Assembly (NCBI RefSeq): GCF_000150275.1
Contig: NW_002060945.1
Span: 1,554,199-1,618,198, forward strand
From: Trichoplax adhaerens
Taxonomy: Eukaryota > Placozoa > Uniplacotomia > Trichoplacea > Trichoplacidae
Direction of reading: 5' to 3'
Length of the DNA: 64,000 bases
Shown in pieces: positions 1-12,609 of this stretch. Under the pieces are notes generated by a model, which saw nothing but the letters and a program-made list of their open reading frames with translations, ran no database searches and was not told the origin of the DNA. Made by a program: the position numbers and the translations under genes. Within the stretch, counting starts at the first letter, position 1, and each line of letters starts with the position of its first letter.

Positions 1-3000
1 CCATGATAGCTGGAATGGAGAGAAAAGATCTCTTTGTGTTTAATTATAATTAGTACTTTTGCCTTAGGCTGGTTAGCGAAAGCGTAGTTACAAATTTGAT
101 TATGCCAAATGAGTCAATTCAAGTCATTCTTGTAGACGTATATATTACAATCTACTCAATTTAGTATGGTGTTAGCTCACCATGATACCTTTTTCATCAA
201 ATCGATCATGGGTTTCTATACAAATTTTTAACTTAGTCAGGGAGATTATGCCACAATCACGGCTAAACACCATCCTACTCTACCAATGCGTACACGGTAT
301 TTTACAATGGATATAGACTATATAAGATATAGTATACGATGATGGCACTACTCAGTAAACTATATTTACTGTTATATAATTTTAATTGAGCTACCTGCAT
401 ACAAGTAACATTTTTCGCTCAGAAGATTTCCCTCCCCCCCCCCCCAAATAAAAAGAAGAAAAATTCTTATACGTAAATATCCAACTCTGGGTCGCATTCA
501 GTCTTAAAGCTATTAATGTGATGGATTGGAACCCCAATTTACTTTATAGAGAGTATATTATTAAGGGTATAAAACCCTGTTGGCAATCGTAATATTTTAT
601 TTTGCAGCTACAGCCTCCGCATCTATTAGGAAACGATGTACAACATGTATTCCCAAATGAGGTTTGGCTCTAAACTGAACGTAGTCCTAGTTTCACCATT
701 GGTGAAAAAAAATATCCATTTTTATCCAAGCTGAAATCTAACATGCAGCACCTTTTATGAATTCTATCCAACTTGATAGGCAACGATAAGCTTTTTATAG
801 TAGTATATTATTTATTCATTTCTAATGATAAAGCTCTCATAGCGAACTAGAAGGCTTATATTGGCATATTAAAGACGATGGTACGGTAGTTTGTCTATTA
901 ATAAAGCTCTTTATATACTGTAGACATAGGAATTCAATACAGATAACTTGCAGCAGTAGTATCTCTACAAGCGAAATCGCGATCCACGTAGCAAAGCCCA
1001 AATAGTTGGAGATGTAATACGCTTATGTTATGATGACGGTGCAATAAATGATCTTTTAATTTCCACTGCTAAGGAAAGAATGCTCTATCTTACTGGTAAT
1101 AATTATAAAATAACCATCTATAAAGTCAAATTTGAGTACAATGCTAACGTTGATTCGCCGTAGCTCGATGATATTTGACATGCTATAAACTATCGGAAGA
1201 AGATAGACGAAGCATTACATTACAATGTACAATAAATCATAGATGAGAAGGATTGTCCGCTAGCTGAATATATATGATGCACTTTAAGTAGTTTTATACG
1301 AGAAGATAAATCCTATCCTGCACAATTTATATACAGTGTCTGCAGCAGGACATTTTATCTATTCTATCAATTTCAGTACTAGAGGAAAACTCTTATTAAA
1401 CTTGCCAGTATAGCATATTAGAAAGATTACTTTTCAAACCCTGTGGCCGCACAAAGCTACATCCATAGAGTAATTATAAATCATAGAATCAATTATTCTA
1501 AATCTAAATACCCAAGTTGACTGTGATTATAACATAATTACCATTACTGACTAATAACTATTACTGCAGTAACAATCACCATCATATGCTTCGATAATTA
1601 ATATTAACAGGTACAATGACTCTTTCTTTACTGCTTTTAAATATTTAACATCTACTGCAACAATATTAAATTCACCGATTGAATCAAGAAGAGTCATAAC
1701 ATTAGTGATGGAAGGATTAAAATCATTTCATTTGTTTATGGCAAAAATAGGCTGACATCACCACCTTCCTTGAGGTGGAAGAAAGAATAAGTTTCTGGAC
1801 TCTAATCTGTGAATCACTAATATCATTCCATCTATGAAATTTCATCAAAATTGATACTAAAGAGGAGAATATATACGCTTGATGAAGATAGTTATATTTT
1901 ACAATTTGTATGACAGAATTTTTGCATTTCACATAATGACATTCATCTTTACAACGCCCTTTAAGCATTCGAGACATCCAAATTTCCAACTGATAGAATA
2001 CTAGAACAGTAATCTTTTATTAATTAGGGTTACAAAGTACTTGGAGTATAATTGTATATTCTATCGTCATCATTGCGTTTATGATAGAAAGCATAATAGA
2101 GATTAATTCATTTACCCCATCTGACTTATACATTAGTAGAAATGAAAGAACTAACTCAATGGCAGAAATCTTTACCCTATAGAAAGGTATTGTATACAAG
2201 TTTATTTTTGGTTTATGCTATTGCAATCTCAATGCTATTAAAGAATATCATGTCCATCTATTTGTTCGGCTATGGCAAGAATCTAAATTGAATTATCAAT
2301 GACAATAATACAGTACGCGCGATACTAAAAGCTTTTCTTCCATATTCCCTTTTGCTGGCGACTATCTATATTATGATATACTAAAGTTCTCAATTCTCCT
2401 TAACCTTATATTCGGCATTGGATATCTGTGGACTCGTTAACTTATTCAGTATCCGATTGATGATCAACAAATCTGTTAATTATAATGAGTACAATTCTTA
2501 TTTTACATACACAACAATACAAATAATAAATAATCACGTTGAAAAAGTTAAATTCTTTCTGCCTATTTTGTCGTCTGTCTACGCAAAGGTGTCATTTTGG
2601 CCTTTATTCTTTCACTTGTCTATATAGAACTGATCCTTTCTATCAGAATAGGTCAGTTTTTCTTTAAAGTATTACAGATAATGAAGCAAATGTACGAAGT
2701 ATCATCATTGTTGAGTTAAGCTAATGAAATGGGCATTTTTTTCCTTGATCATCTTTTTTCTCTACAAATACGATCACCTAAGATAAAGTTACAAGTTCTT
2801 GAAGATATAATAGGTAGAGAAATGAGATGATCGTAGATCATAAAGCAAATGCAATGCAACAAACATAACTAGACTTATTGGATCCCTGTTTTTTCTTTAG
2901 GGCATATTAAATATATCGTTATTAGAAGTGCGAGAAGAGAAGGAGAATTGAATACAGAATAATATAGTATTTTAGATAATGAAAGCGTTACGAAATTATC

Positions 3001-6000
3001 GTAAGCTAGTAGTGCAGCAATTATAGTAGTAGTGTTTAAATATTGATTAGTCCATTTTCTCTTCTACTTTACAATTGCCATTATTGCGATACAATACTTG
3101 CAATAATTGGAAAGATGAAAAATGAAAAGCTCACGTAAAAGGTTGCTGTTTTCTGGCATCTATCTCTGAGATCTCCAGAATTTACATAGTGGCAAGAAAA
3201 TTGAGGGTAACTATAAATTATTTTTACCAAGAATCAGAATAATAGCAAATTTATACGGTATGGGCATAATATATGATACTTGATAAAAATCGGATAAAGG
3301 TCAAATTACTAGCATACCCGCATATACGCGTATGTAGTGTACATGCACTTTAGATTACTTAAATAAAATCATCGTCCATCATCAACTCGGTACACTGTCC
3401 TCGCTAAGCATAGAACACTGTATAGACTATAACTATCTTGACCTTCTTATATCGAGAACAACTGAGAATGTCCACCCATGCATGCATATGCATAGTTGAA
3501 ACAGATGAGAAATAAAAAATAACAAAGCATCAATAGCTTAATAATTACAATTAATTATATCCAACTGTTCAAATCTATCCTACGACGGTCGACAATTTAA
3601 TTTTTAGAATCAATAATAATAATTTGATTGATAACGTCACCAGCCACCTGGTTGTGATGAATTGAGTTTTGTCTTGTACTTTATTATAATAATTTCAAAA
3701 TCAGAAGAATTTAGAAATTATAAACGATACATTCTAGTATAATGTATCACTGTAATTGTTCAAAAAATGATGACTGGAATGATATTAGTATCCCAGCCAT
3801 CTATAGATATCGAAATTTTTTATGGACTTTAAAAACGATCTTATTATTTTGCTAATGTATATAAAATTAGCAATATATTAATATCATCAGATTTAAAATA
3901 TTGTGCAGTTGTGTGGTTTATTTCTGTCCTTGCTAAGAATTTGCGCTTAGAACAGGGAGCATTTTGAGTAGCGAAATTGCAGTATATGAATTAGTCTAAC
4001 TCTAATGATATAATATATAGAGATTTATTTTAATACGTATGATTAGTTTATATTCTACTGATGTGTTAGTAGTAGCAGGTTTTGCATCCTGATAGTCTCG
4101 TATACCATTTGTTTTACATTGCTGTTGTTGATTTTATCATACCACGTATATACTGAAAGCTATTGTTTATATCAAATAAGAAAATAGTATGCGTTTAGAA
4201 TATGATACTGATAACTAGATATTGAAATGTAGATGTTGCAACTTTGGCTTATAGGAGATGTAATGCGTTAATTACACTTAAGAAGTCAATCTACTATACG
4301 ATGACAGGGCATGAGAGCAGTCGTTAATGGATGCTATCTATAATTGGATGGCAAAGATTAGGTAGCCAATAGCAAATAAATAAATGTAATTTAATAATAT
4401 TACAAAGTTGATGCAATTAATCTACTATACTGTATTCAAATATTAAAGTATTGTAATGAATCGAAGATACATTTTATTATTTTAAAAACGATTGTAAAGA
4501 ATCTGTAAAGTTAGAAATTTTAATTTAATAGCAGAAAGAAATATCAAGTTATATATAATATTATAATGAATAAACGGGTAAAACATTCTTGCAAAATACC
4601 AACATTAATTACAATATAATCTAAGTTTCCTCTTCGTTTCCAACTAAACGTTTTTGTTTTGGCATCAATATTAGATTAACACTATTGTTAGAGCCAATAT
4701 ACAATCTTAACGTATAAAGCAAAATACAAGGGTTAGTATGCGGGTAAGGAGATTTCGCGAATTCATCTTGTCGGAGGCTCAAATCAACGTTTAATATTTA
4801 ATACATAAACTTTTAGTATGAGTCTAGAATGAGTAACCCTTAATCAATATTGCTGATACTTATGAAGGACTGATTGCAATAAGAGTATTTAATTATACTA
4901 CTGAATAGTGAGAATTAATGAAATATGATAAAATATAATGTTACTCTTTCAGACATATAGATTTTATCTTTTAAATTTTTTATCACTTTACGATACAGCA
5001 ATTTAATTTTACTTTACATAATTATGACAACATATATTATCAAAGATTAGTCATTATCTTCTACAAAATTATAAACTAAAAGTGAATCTGCCCTATAAAT
5101 TTACCGTCATAATTTAAAACAACATTAAAGTTGTAAGCATGTATATCACTTATGATTAACTTATTATCATCATTTAAGATATGATGTAGGGGAAAATGTC
5201 TCCATTGCTGAATTATTACTAAATTTACATTATTACTCATTCTAAGAGAAATTATTCTTCAGGTAAACAAAAGCCATAGTCGCCATTATTTTACTTTATT
5301 CCGTGAACTCTTTAAGGCGAAAGCCAGTAGCATTTTGATAAATGATCATTCCTGGAATATAGCTACAACTTCTTGTAATTATTGCATTAATTATAATTAA
5401 TAACGTAATCAGCGATATACAGTATTAAGTTAAGTAGTATTGTATGACACGTTGCTTTATGTTAAGGATCACTGATAAAAGTGAAGGCCTTAACATGATG
5501 TAATTAGTCCTTGACTAGATACTTTTTGGAATATTAATTATAGATATAATTTAGAGCATGATATATTAAATTTTGCAAAATTAAAATTAAAATTTCGTAT
5601 TGTCTCCTTTATGTAGTTCTCAGTGTTTCACTTAGTCAAGTAAGCAAGCTGTTGTAACATGTAGCATTTGTAAATCAATCCATTTACTGAAAAATAGGGT
5701 CTTAAGCTGTCATAGTTGCATAACAGTAAAATGAATGTCAATAGACTTATTCCTATCATTTTATGGAGGTTTTGGAGGCTAATCATTGTGATTTAGTTGT
5801 TTACTATACGTACGTTCGAGCAATATTATAGGTTTTTATTTGTTCTATTTAACTTTTATTGAGAGGGGTGGTGGGAAAGGAAAGTTTTTAAAGCACAAAT
5901 AAACGAAAGCAATTTGGTTTATTAATTAAACCTTCATATAAATACCTATCATAATATAGTGTCCTGTTATTATTTTAATTACGGTCTATATACGAGTACA

Positions 6001-6856
6001 ACACAGTATACCATACATCATTGGAATGCTTTACGTAATACAGTGCTGTAAAACAAGTTTTAGAATGTAATGGAAAAGCGCTATAAGAAGTTATTGAGAG
6101 AATTCTTTGAGCAATGACTGCATAATGATCTTTTTGGATTGGCTGGCAATTTTAGTACATCAGTCCAGCTTGTATTGGCATATTTTTGAATGTTCACTAT
6201 TATAGCACATTACTGTTATATTAATTATTAGAACATCATTTCACATGTATCAATCATCTCACTAGACTAGCCTATGATAAACGAAGATGATTGTATTCCT
6301 AACAATTAGTCATTTATTGCAGCTTAAATCCAATCTACTGCTGTCAGAACTATTTACAACGCTGTTACAGCATGCTGTATTCCGGGCCTAATACAATTCT
6401 AATTGGAAGCCAGTTGTGTGGTATTCTCGGTTAGTATCTTATTAGTTAAATGCTTAATTGATCATGTAAAATTTTGCATTTAATATGTTGGCCATCTACT
6501 ATATCGTATAACATAACGAGGCAAGTCCAGATTAATAAATATAATAACAATAACGTTATATTATAATTATGCACGTTATTATCAGTAAAATATATCGTGC
6601 ATGTTGTTAACGGGAATCACTGCTCCTAAAGTCTTATACGCAACGTATGAGATGATGATATTCCGTTTGCTATTGTCGGCTAATCACAGACATACTGTAC
6701 TCGTATACGTGTGCAATGTATACCGAAAAAAAGGATCATATAGTGACTAATATCCATTTTATTTATTTATCCTGCCACTCAGTAATAATGATTGCATGCA
6801 TGCTATATAATACTGTAGTCCAGAGGAGATGAAGCAAAAAGATAGAAAAAAAAATT
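1..6856. other. AT-rich region with no recognised gene
   Basis: I read both strands of this stretch and recognised no conserved protein or RNA. Open frames are short and lack splice-supported neighbours. A run of 12 C lies at 434-445. One candidate exon (960-1095) is listed separately. On the minus strand a frame open from about 4797 down to a TAG at 4621 ends in MPKQKRLVGNEEET; it could be a C-terminal exon, but no upstream partner was found. The region may hold exons of a fast-evolving gene, a decayed gene or only intergenic DNA. Confidence 0.4.
960..1095 (+). other. candidate orphan coding exon
   Basis: A 136-base frame lies between a possible acceptor (CAGTAG ending at 959) and a donor GTAATA at 1096. 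It starts YLYKRNRDPRSKAQ and continues IVGDVIRLCYDDGAINDLL, ending with one base of a split codon. The composition looks protein-like for such AT-rich DNA, and an in-frame stop just upstream requires an acceptor. I could not assign a family or find adjoining exons, so it may be an exon of an unidentified gene, a relic or a chance frame. Confidence 0.25.
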
Positions 6857-6862
6857 AAAAAA
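6846..6862 (-). terminator. Pol III terminator T-runs of tRNA-Ala
   Basis: Read on the minus strand, the DNA just 3' of the tRNA discriminator base has a run of six T (6857-6862), then a run of nine T (6846-6854). Four or more T on the coding strand is the usual RNA polymerase III termination signal. Confidence 0.75.
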
Positions 6863-6864
6863 TT

Positions 6865-6937
6865 TGGAGAATCCGGGTATCGATCCCGGTACCTCTCGCA
6901 TGCTAAGCGAGCGCTCTACCATGTGAGCTAATTCCCC
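6865..6937 (-). tRNA. tRNA-Ala (anticodon AGC), intronless
   Basis: The minus strand folds as a 73-base cloverleaf. The acceptor arm is GGGGAAT with ATTCTCC plus discriminator A. It contains the G3-U70 wobble pair that is the identity element of alanine tRNA. Box A is TAGCTCACATGGTAGAGCG and the T loop GATCGATAC is closed by the CCGGG/CCCGG stem. The anticodon loop reads TTAGCAT, giving AGC, which would be modified to inosine by the ADAT2/ADAT3 deaminase whose ADAT3 subunit is encoded about 4 kb away. There is no intron. T-runs directly downstream support a working Pol III gene. Confidence 0.93.
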
Positions 6938-7013
6938 TTCCTGATAATACTGTAAAAAATTTTGTATATAATTAGTATGAAATAAGTGCACCTATTGACA
7001 CAAGCTTTGTTAC

Positions 7014-7120
7014 CGAGTACAGTACTGGCAGTCAGTTATACAGTACAGTACTGTAGCTGTACTGTACTGTACTGTACAGTGTACTGTAATAGTCCATGGT
7101 ACAGTACCGTATCGTAACGG
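7014..7120. repeat. GTACTGTAC-type palindromic cluster 1
   Basis: A dense series of overlapping CAGTAC, GTACTGTAC and CTGTACAGTGTACTG words lies between the tRNA and IDH2, about 550 bases upstream of the IDH2 start codon. The unit is nearly self-complementary, so the cluster can form hairpins on either strand. The rest of 6938-7665 shows no gene. Confidence 0.75.
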
Positions 7121-7665
7121 CCGTCCGGCCGGCTTGGCGAATCTCGAGCAAAAATGATGTCATTATACTACAGAGAGGAGAGATATCTACACTTACAGCA
7201 ATTGCTTATTAGGTGACATTATTTTTGGAACTAGCCTTCAACATGATCGTGTTCGACTAGTCCTTTGTGTTCATATTATTTTGCCACTACCGGCGACGGC
7301 TAGCTGATGTAAGCAAACTCAAGCAGGTTGGCAACATGGCGATGATGATTCTTGTTTGTTTATTTATTTTCTTGCGCGTTTTACTTATTATTAGTTAGTC
7401 TAATTAGTGTGCATGGAATGTAGGTTAACGTGATTTGGAAGTGATGATCAAATTAGTGCCTAATTTAAAATAATGAGAGCGGAATCATAATGAAAAAATG
7501 ATGTCTAGGATAGCATGAAGCAGTAGTAAAATTTAGTACATAGGTGGCTCATCATCCGTAGATGACGGTTATTCTTTCTATTGCAATAGGAGAGAAAAGA
7601 CAAGCCATCAATATTTGCAAGCGTAAGAGGAACAATTCTTATACATTTAACCGACTTGAAACCAA

Positions 7666-10660
7666 ATGGCAATGATGAGGAAAACGAGCACAGTTATGCA
7701 ACTGATGAAGCGTGCCATGGTAACCCAATCGATCACATCGATTAGACGATCATGTACGTAAGTTGGACTAGTTATTATGTAGTACTCCATACAGGGCGAA
7801 GTGGTGATGGAATAATGTTGGCATTCTTTATCCCTTCTTGCTAGTATACAGTAGAATGGATATGGTAATGTCCTAGTATTATCTGTTACTAGATATGCGC
7901 GTACAGTAATCCGTCTAGGTAGATAGTATTAAATCAAATTAGTACTTCTAAATATTACCATGCAACATTTTATGTATGTATATAGATTCAACACGGATTA
8001 AGGTTGCCAATCCCGTGGTTGAGCTAGATGGTGACGAAATGGCTCGTGTATTATGGGAAAAGATCCGAGAAGAGGTCTATTACTTTCATTTTAGTAGCAT
8101 CATTTATTAAACGATAACAATTTATTGCTTTTGTAAGACTGGAATTGATATTAATCAGTTATGGTATTTATGCATTAGTGTATAACTATAATTTTGCTAG
8201 AGCTGATATAGAGATGATAATATACTAATGTAAGTAGACTATCAACACATTTTACCTTCTTTAAGATATTTGCACAGACTTTGCAAACCGTAAATTCGTA
8301 TTTGCTACACTTGTAAACATTCCGTTACCTCAACGACACGTTATTCACTGCTACTGAATTGTTTATGGCCTTAGCTAATCCTACCATATGTGGAGGTAGA
8401 AAGGAAGTACTTTGATCTTGGCTTACCAAATCGTGATAAGACAGACGATCTAGTCACAGTTCAAGCTGCTGATGCTATCGCGAAATATAATATTGGTATT
8501 AAGTGTGCTACTATTACGCCTGACGAAAATCGAGTTCAAGGTAAATTCTACTGGCAATGTACGTTAAAGTGATTCAGCAATTAACATCATCAGAATTTCA
8601 CCTTGATGACTTTAAGTTGAAATTATAAACTGAATACACTAGTATGTTCGATTTAAAACTGGGCTACCAAATAAACATGTGTATACTAGAGGTCACAAAA
8701 TTGGCTATGCTTTGAAGAAAGCTAATATTGGTAGATCACTGAACAAGATTCATTAGTTATATATCAGAAAATAATCAAATGTGATAACTTGGGCGATGCA
8801 ATTTTATACCTTGTACTTAATCCAATGTATTTGCAATACAGTGTTACTGTGCTGCTCAGCGGTATATACAGTAGGTGCGACTTTGTATTGCTAAAATAAT
8901 CTTCATAATTAATCCACTGCAGAATTTGGTTTAAAAGCAATGTGGCGTAGTCCCAATGGTACAATACGTAACATTCTTGGAGGAACCGTATTTAGAGAAC
9001 CAATTATATGTCAATCTATTCCGCGATTAGTTCCTGGGTGGAAGAAATCAATTATTGTGGGTAGACATGCCTTTGGTGACCAGGCAAGTAACTCAAATAC
9101 GTTAATGTTGTATTTCATTAAATTCTAATAATTTTATGATAGTTGAAAACGTTTATTATGATCTGTTCACAAACAGTAATTAGTCGTTGCTATTTTTCAT
9201 TTCTAGTATAAAGCAACAGATATTAAGATTAATGGCAAAGGAACATTAAAATTGATATTTGTACCCGATGATGGAGATAAATCACAAGAACAATCAGTTG
9301 ATATTTACAAATTTGAGGAACCTGGTGTTGCTCTGGGAATGTACAACACTGATAAGGTGAGCAGTCTATTAATAACAAATTGATGGATTACATCCTCAAG
9401 ATACATCTTAAACTTCTAATTTCGCATTTTCTACAGTCTATTACAGAATTTGCCCATAGCTGTTTTCAATATGCGTTGCTTAAACAACAGCCACTTTATT
9501 TAAGCACGAAAAACACAATTCTCAAGACATATGACGGAAGATTTAAAGACATTTTTCAAGATATTTACACGTACTTTTAGTTAGAGTAATTGATAGTCAA
9601 TGTTATAGGTGATATAGAACCAGTTACAAGATGCTATTGTTTTATGATTGTAGAAATGATTACAAGTCAAAGTTTGAAGAAGCAAATCTTTTCTATGAGC
9701 ACAGACTGATCGATGATATGGTAACTTTACCCAATGTTTACTTAGTCTGTACACCTATTATTTCCTTTACCAGAAGGCTTAACTGTAATATACAATTAGT
9801 TTAAGAATTATATTAATTCAAGTGGTGGGATTACATAATATCATAGGTTGCACAAGTCATGAAATCTTCAGGTGGTTTCATTTGGGCTGCTAAAAATTAC
9901 GATGGAGATGTCCAATCAGACCTATTAGCGCAAGGTAACGAACTTACTTCTTTTAATTCGTTGCTGTATACTACGACATTGAATCTTTTGTTATCATTTT
10001 TAGGCTTTGGATCGTTGGGCTTAATGACAAGTGTACTGCTGTGTCCTGATGGGAAGACAGCCTTAGCTGAAGCTGCTCATGGTACCGTAACACGTCACTA
10101 TCGTCAGCACATAAAAGTAAATAATTATTTATAGCCTTATTGCAATGATGTTGGCATAATATGATAGTTTTCACTTCAACAAAGGTCTGTAATAAATTAT
10201 TTAGGGTCACGAAACGAGTACAAATCCCATTGCCACCATTTTTGCTTGGACAAGGGGTTTGATATCCCGGGCCAAACTAGATGGCAATAAGGACCTTGAA
10301 CGGTAATTTCGAGGCATTTTTGAACCATAATAAATTGACGTGCACAAACGATCAGGTGCCATTACGCCATTATAAATATCAATTTACTCACTATCCTAAT
10401 ATGTAGCTTTGGTAATCTTTTGGAGAAAGTTTGTATTGATTCTGTTGATAGTGGACAAATGACGAAAGACTTAGCAGGGGCAATTCATGGAATGCAGAAG
10501 TAATACCAATAAAATTTGTCGTAAGTCGTATTCTGATTTGTATTAATTTGCTTTTATTTTATTTTAAATTTAATAATACAGTGTGACGAGAGAACATTAC
10601 TTGAATACTTCTGAATTCTTGGATGCTATAAGAAACAATTTAAAGAAAGCTCTGTCCTGA
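7666..10660 (+). CDS. IDH2: Isocitrate dehydrogenase [NADP], mitochondrial type
   Basis: The enzyme oxidises isocitrate to 2-oxoglutarate with NADP+, supplying NADPH. There are twelve coding exons: 7666-7753, 7986-8074, 8375-8540, 8923-9083, 9207-9356, 9437-9570, 9654-9720, 9847-9934, 10004-10116, 10205-10302, 10407-10499, 10582-10660. All phases agree and give 441 aa (human IDH2 452). The start follows an in-frame stop and opens a basic, Ser/Thr-rich presequence ([16 protein letters not shown], ending RRSYSTRIKVA) typical of mitochondrial import. Visible family motifs are [38 protein letters not shown] (about 124-141), GRHAFGDQ with the substrate-binding Arg (about 162), [40 protein letters not shown] and [12 protein letters not shown]. 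Intron 3 has a GC donor. The donor after exon 2 (GTCTAT) is weak. The gene is convergent with ADAT3. Details of [11 protein letters not shown] and the presequence favour IDH2 over cytosolic IDH1. Confidence 0.96.
9084..9206 (+). other. GC-AG intron in IDH2
   Basis: Exon 4 ends CAG and the intron begins GCAAGT. The next exon starts TATAAAGC after TTTCTAG. Only this junction gives the conserved GDQ-YKATD sequence, so the donor is GC rather than GT. The rest of the donor is a perfect match to the consensus, which is typical of GC-AG introns spliced by the major spliceosome. Confidence 0.9.
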
Positions 10661-11146
10661 GTATTAATTGGCAAGACAGAGAATTTTCATACATGCTTTG
10701 GAAACTAATTATTATGTTGTCATTTATCGATTCAAAAATTAACAATAATCTCGTTTACTTATAGTTTAGTAATTTATCAAAATTGTATATTATTGTATCT
10801 CCATTTTCATCATTTAAAAACTTAAAAGTCCTACAATGATGCCATTACATCCTTATAGGATAAATTTGATACTGTTTACGTATTCTATTTTTCTCCTATT
10901 TAATATGATTTAGCGCTGTGTTTTTATTGTACAATCTGCAAATAAATGATGCTGTATAAACATAACACAAAACGAGGAATCACTAATCCCAACGTAGTAT
11001 ACGCGTGTGCTAATTAATGCACAATAATTGCTAACATAGCTAGCCAGTAATGATTTACTGATGAGTTATAAGTCACAATCATTTTAAATTATTGTATTTT
11101 GCACATTAGATTGGCTTAGTGATATAATATTGCGATGTTATTTCTC
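10661..11146. other. IDH2/ADAT3 convergent 3' region with overlapping poly(A) signals
   Basis: This 486-base spacer separates the stop codons of the two convergent genes. AATAAA on the plus strand lies at 10941-10946 (for IDH2), and its reverse complement TTTATT at 10922-10927 gives AATAAA on the minus strand (for ADAT3). The two signals are only 13 bases apart and would make the 3' UTRs overlap. No gene is seen. Confidence 0.5.
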
Positions 11147-12609
11147 TTATTGAAGCTGCAAGCATCTGTCCCGATAGATATTCTTAAATACTTCAAAATG
11201 ATGATTTAAACCCTCGTGGACATGAATTTTGTATCGACTACCGAGGGCCCCATACTCTTTATCTTCTACTGCATAGAATACTCGCTTAATTCTTGAATGT
11301 ACCAAAGCCATGGCACACCTGTATGAAAGGATAAAATATTAAAAAATGCGCAATATCGCGATGTCATTTTAGTGGCAATATAATATTAACAGATATTTAA
11401 TTTTGATAACATACATGACACAAGGCTCCTTCGTAACATAAAGATCATATCCAGTACAAAGATAACCACGTTGATTGTTAGATTCTTCATTAGGCAATTT
11501 AGAAGAATTATTGGTATTTTCTACAGCTACATGCATTTTACCAATATCATCAATACATGTCATTACGGCATGCTTTAATAAGGAGCTATCAACATTTCTG
11601 GACCGGCCATCAGAAGCTTTCGCTAGAACCTTATTACTTTCTGGATCAACCATAACTGCACCAATTTTGAACTATTTATCGTAAAAAGATTTGCTGTATT
11701 TACTTGATAGATTATTGAGTAGACGCATAAAAAATATTCGCTACTATAAGTGTTAGCTAATCCTAGTTATATTTCCTACCATGGAATTCTCTAAAGCCGT
11801 AGATATAGCTATATCCATGTTATTATAAATATTTTGAATCACTTCCTGATTAAATAACTTTCCCTCAATAGCAGTTGAAATTCTGTGAGACATTGGAAAG
11901 TTTTTAGTTTGATTAAAGTGTAGCGTTATTATTATAGTCTCCGACTAGGAATTTCCTACGTTAACTATATACTGTGTACGTGTGTAATACACTGTATATT
12001 CTTAATCTACTACTACATAATATAGATTACCTTTTGTCTTCATAGAATGAGATAGGCCAATATTTGGAAGCCACCTCAAATTGTTTTCTCGTTAATGCTG
12101 AGGTAGCGGCAACTTGAACTATATAAAGATTGCCTAAATATTCCCAAGAAATAGGCTGGTTTTTTATCCATTCTTGCATTGCTAATTCCGAAATATCACT
12201 CAAGTGTTTGCGTAGGCATACGATGATGGCGTAGTTACCTTTACATCAAATAAAGATTAAAAGCTTTCTCTTCATAATTAGAATCAACATTTAACATAAT
12301 ATTATTACCACACTGTATTCACATAATATGTATCACTCCGAGTTATAACATTTATTACTGAGTTTATTTATAGGTCATTTTCTAACCATGTTCATCCTTT
12401 CGAATACGTTTAACATGAGTTAGTCCATCAAGAGGTAAGTGATCCTTGAATTGCCTAATAGCAAGCATGCAGATACTTATAATAGTCTATAATTTATTAT
12501 AAGATTATTTGTAGTAATTTTAAATCATTTTCGTTTATTGCACAATTATCTTACCTCATTAAGCATGACAATTGTTTGCAATCTAAAACAGGAGCTGCAA
12601 TAACCTCAG
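11147..12609 (-). CDS. ADAT3: tRNA-specific adenosine deaminase subunit ADAT3 (5' exon not found)
   Basis: ADAT3 pairs with ADAT2 to deaminate A34 to inosine in tRNA anticodons. Exons on the minus strand are 12555-12609, 12387-12454, 12031-12238, 11780-11882, 11415-11671, 11147-11318. The first listed exon begins inside a codon, so at least one upstream exon with the start is missing from my model. The 863 bases give about 287 aa. Conserved blocks are AAPVLDCKQLS, LPLDGLTHVKRIRK, YAIIVCLRKHL, ALTRKQFEVASKYWPISF, IGAVMVDP, LLKHAVMTCID, GYLCTGYDLYVTKEPC and the C-terminal GLNHHFEVF. The deaminase zinc motif has HAV where a catalytic HAE would be expected; this loss of the catalytic Glu is the family hallmark of ADAT3/Tad3. 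The PC..C zinc ligands are retained (EPCVM-CAMALVHSRIKRVF), split by an intron in the Met codon. The gene is divergent from NUB1. Confidence 0.93.

Noticed and set aside
1723-1989. 88-codon minus-strand frame
   Set aside because: Unrecognised, no splice partners; treated as background in AT-rich DNA.
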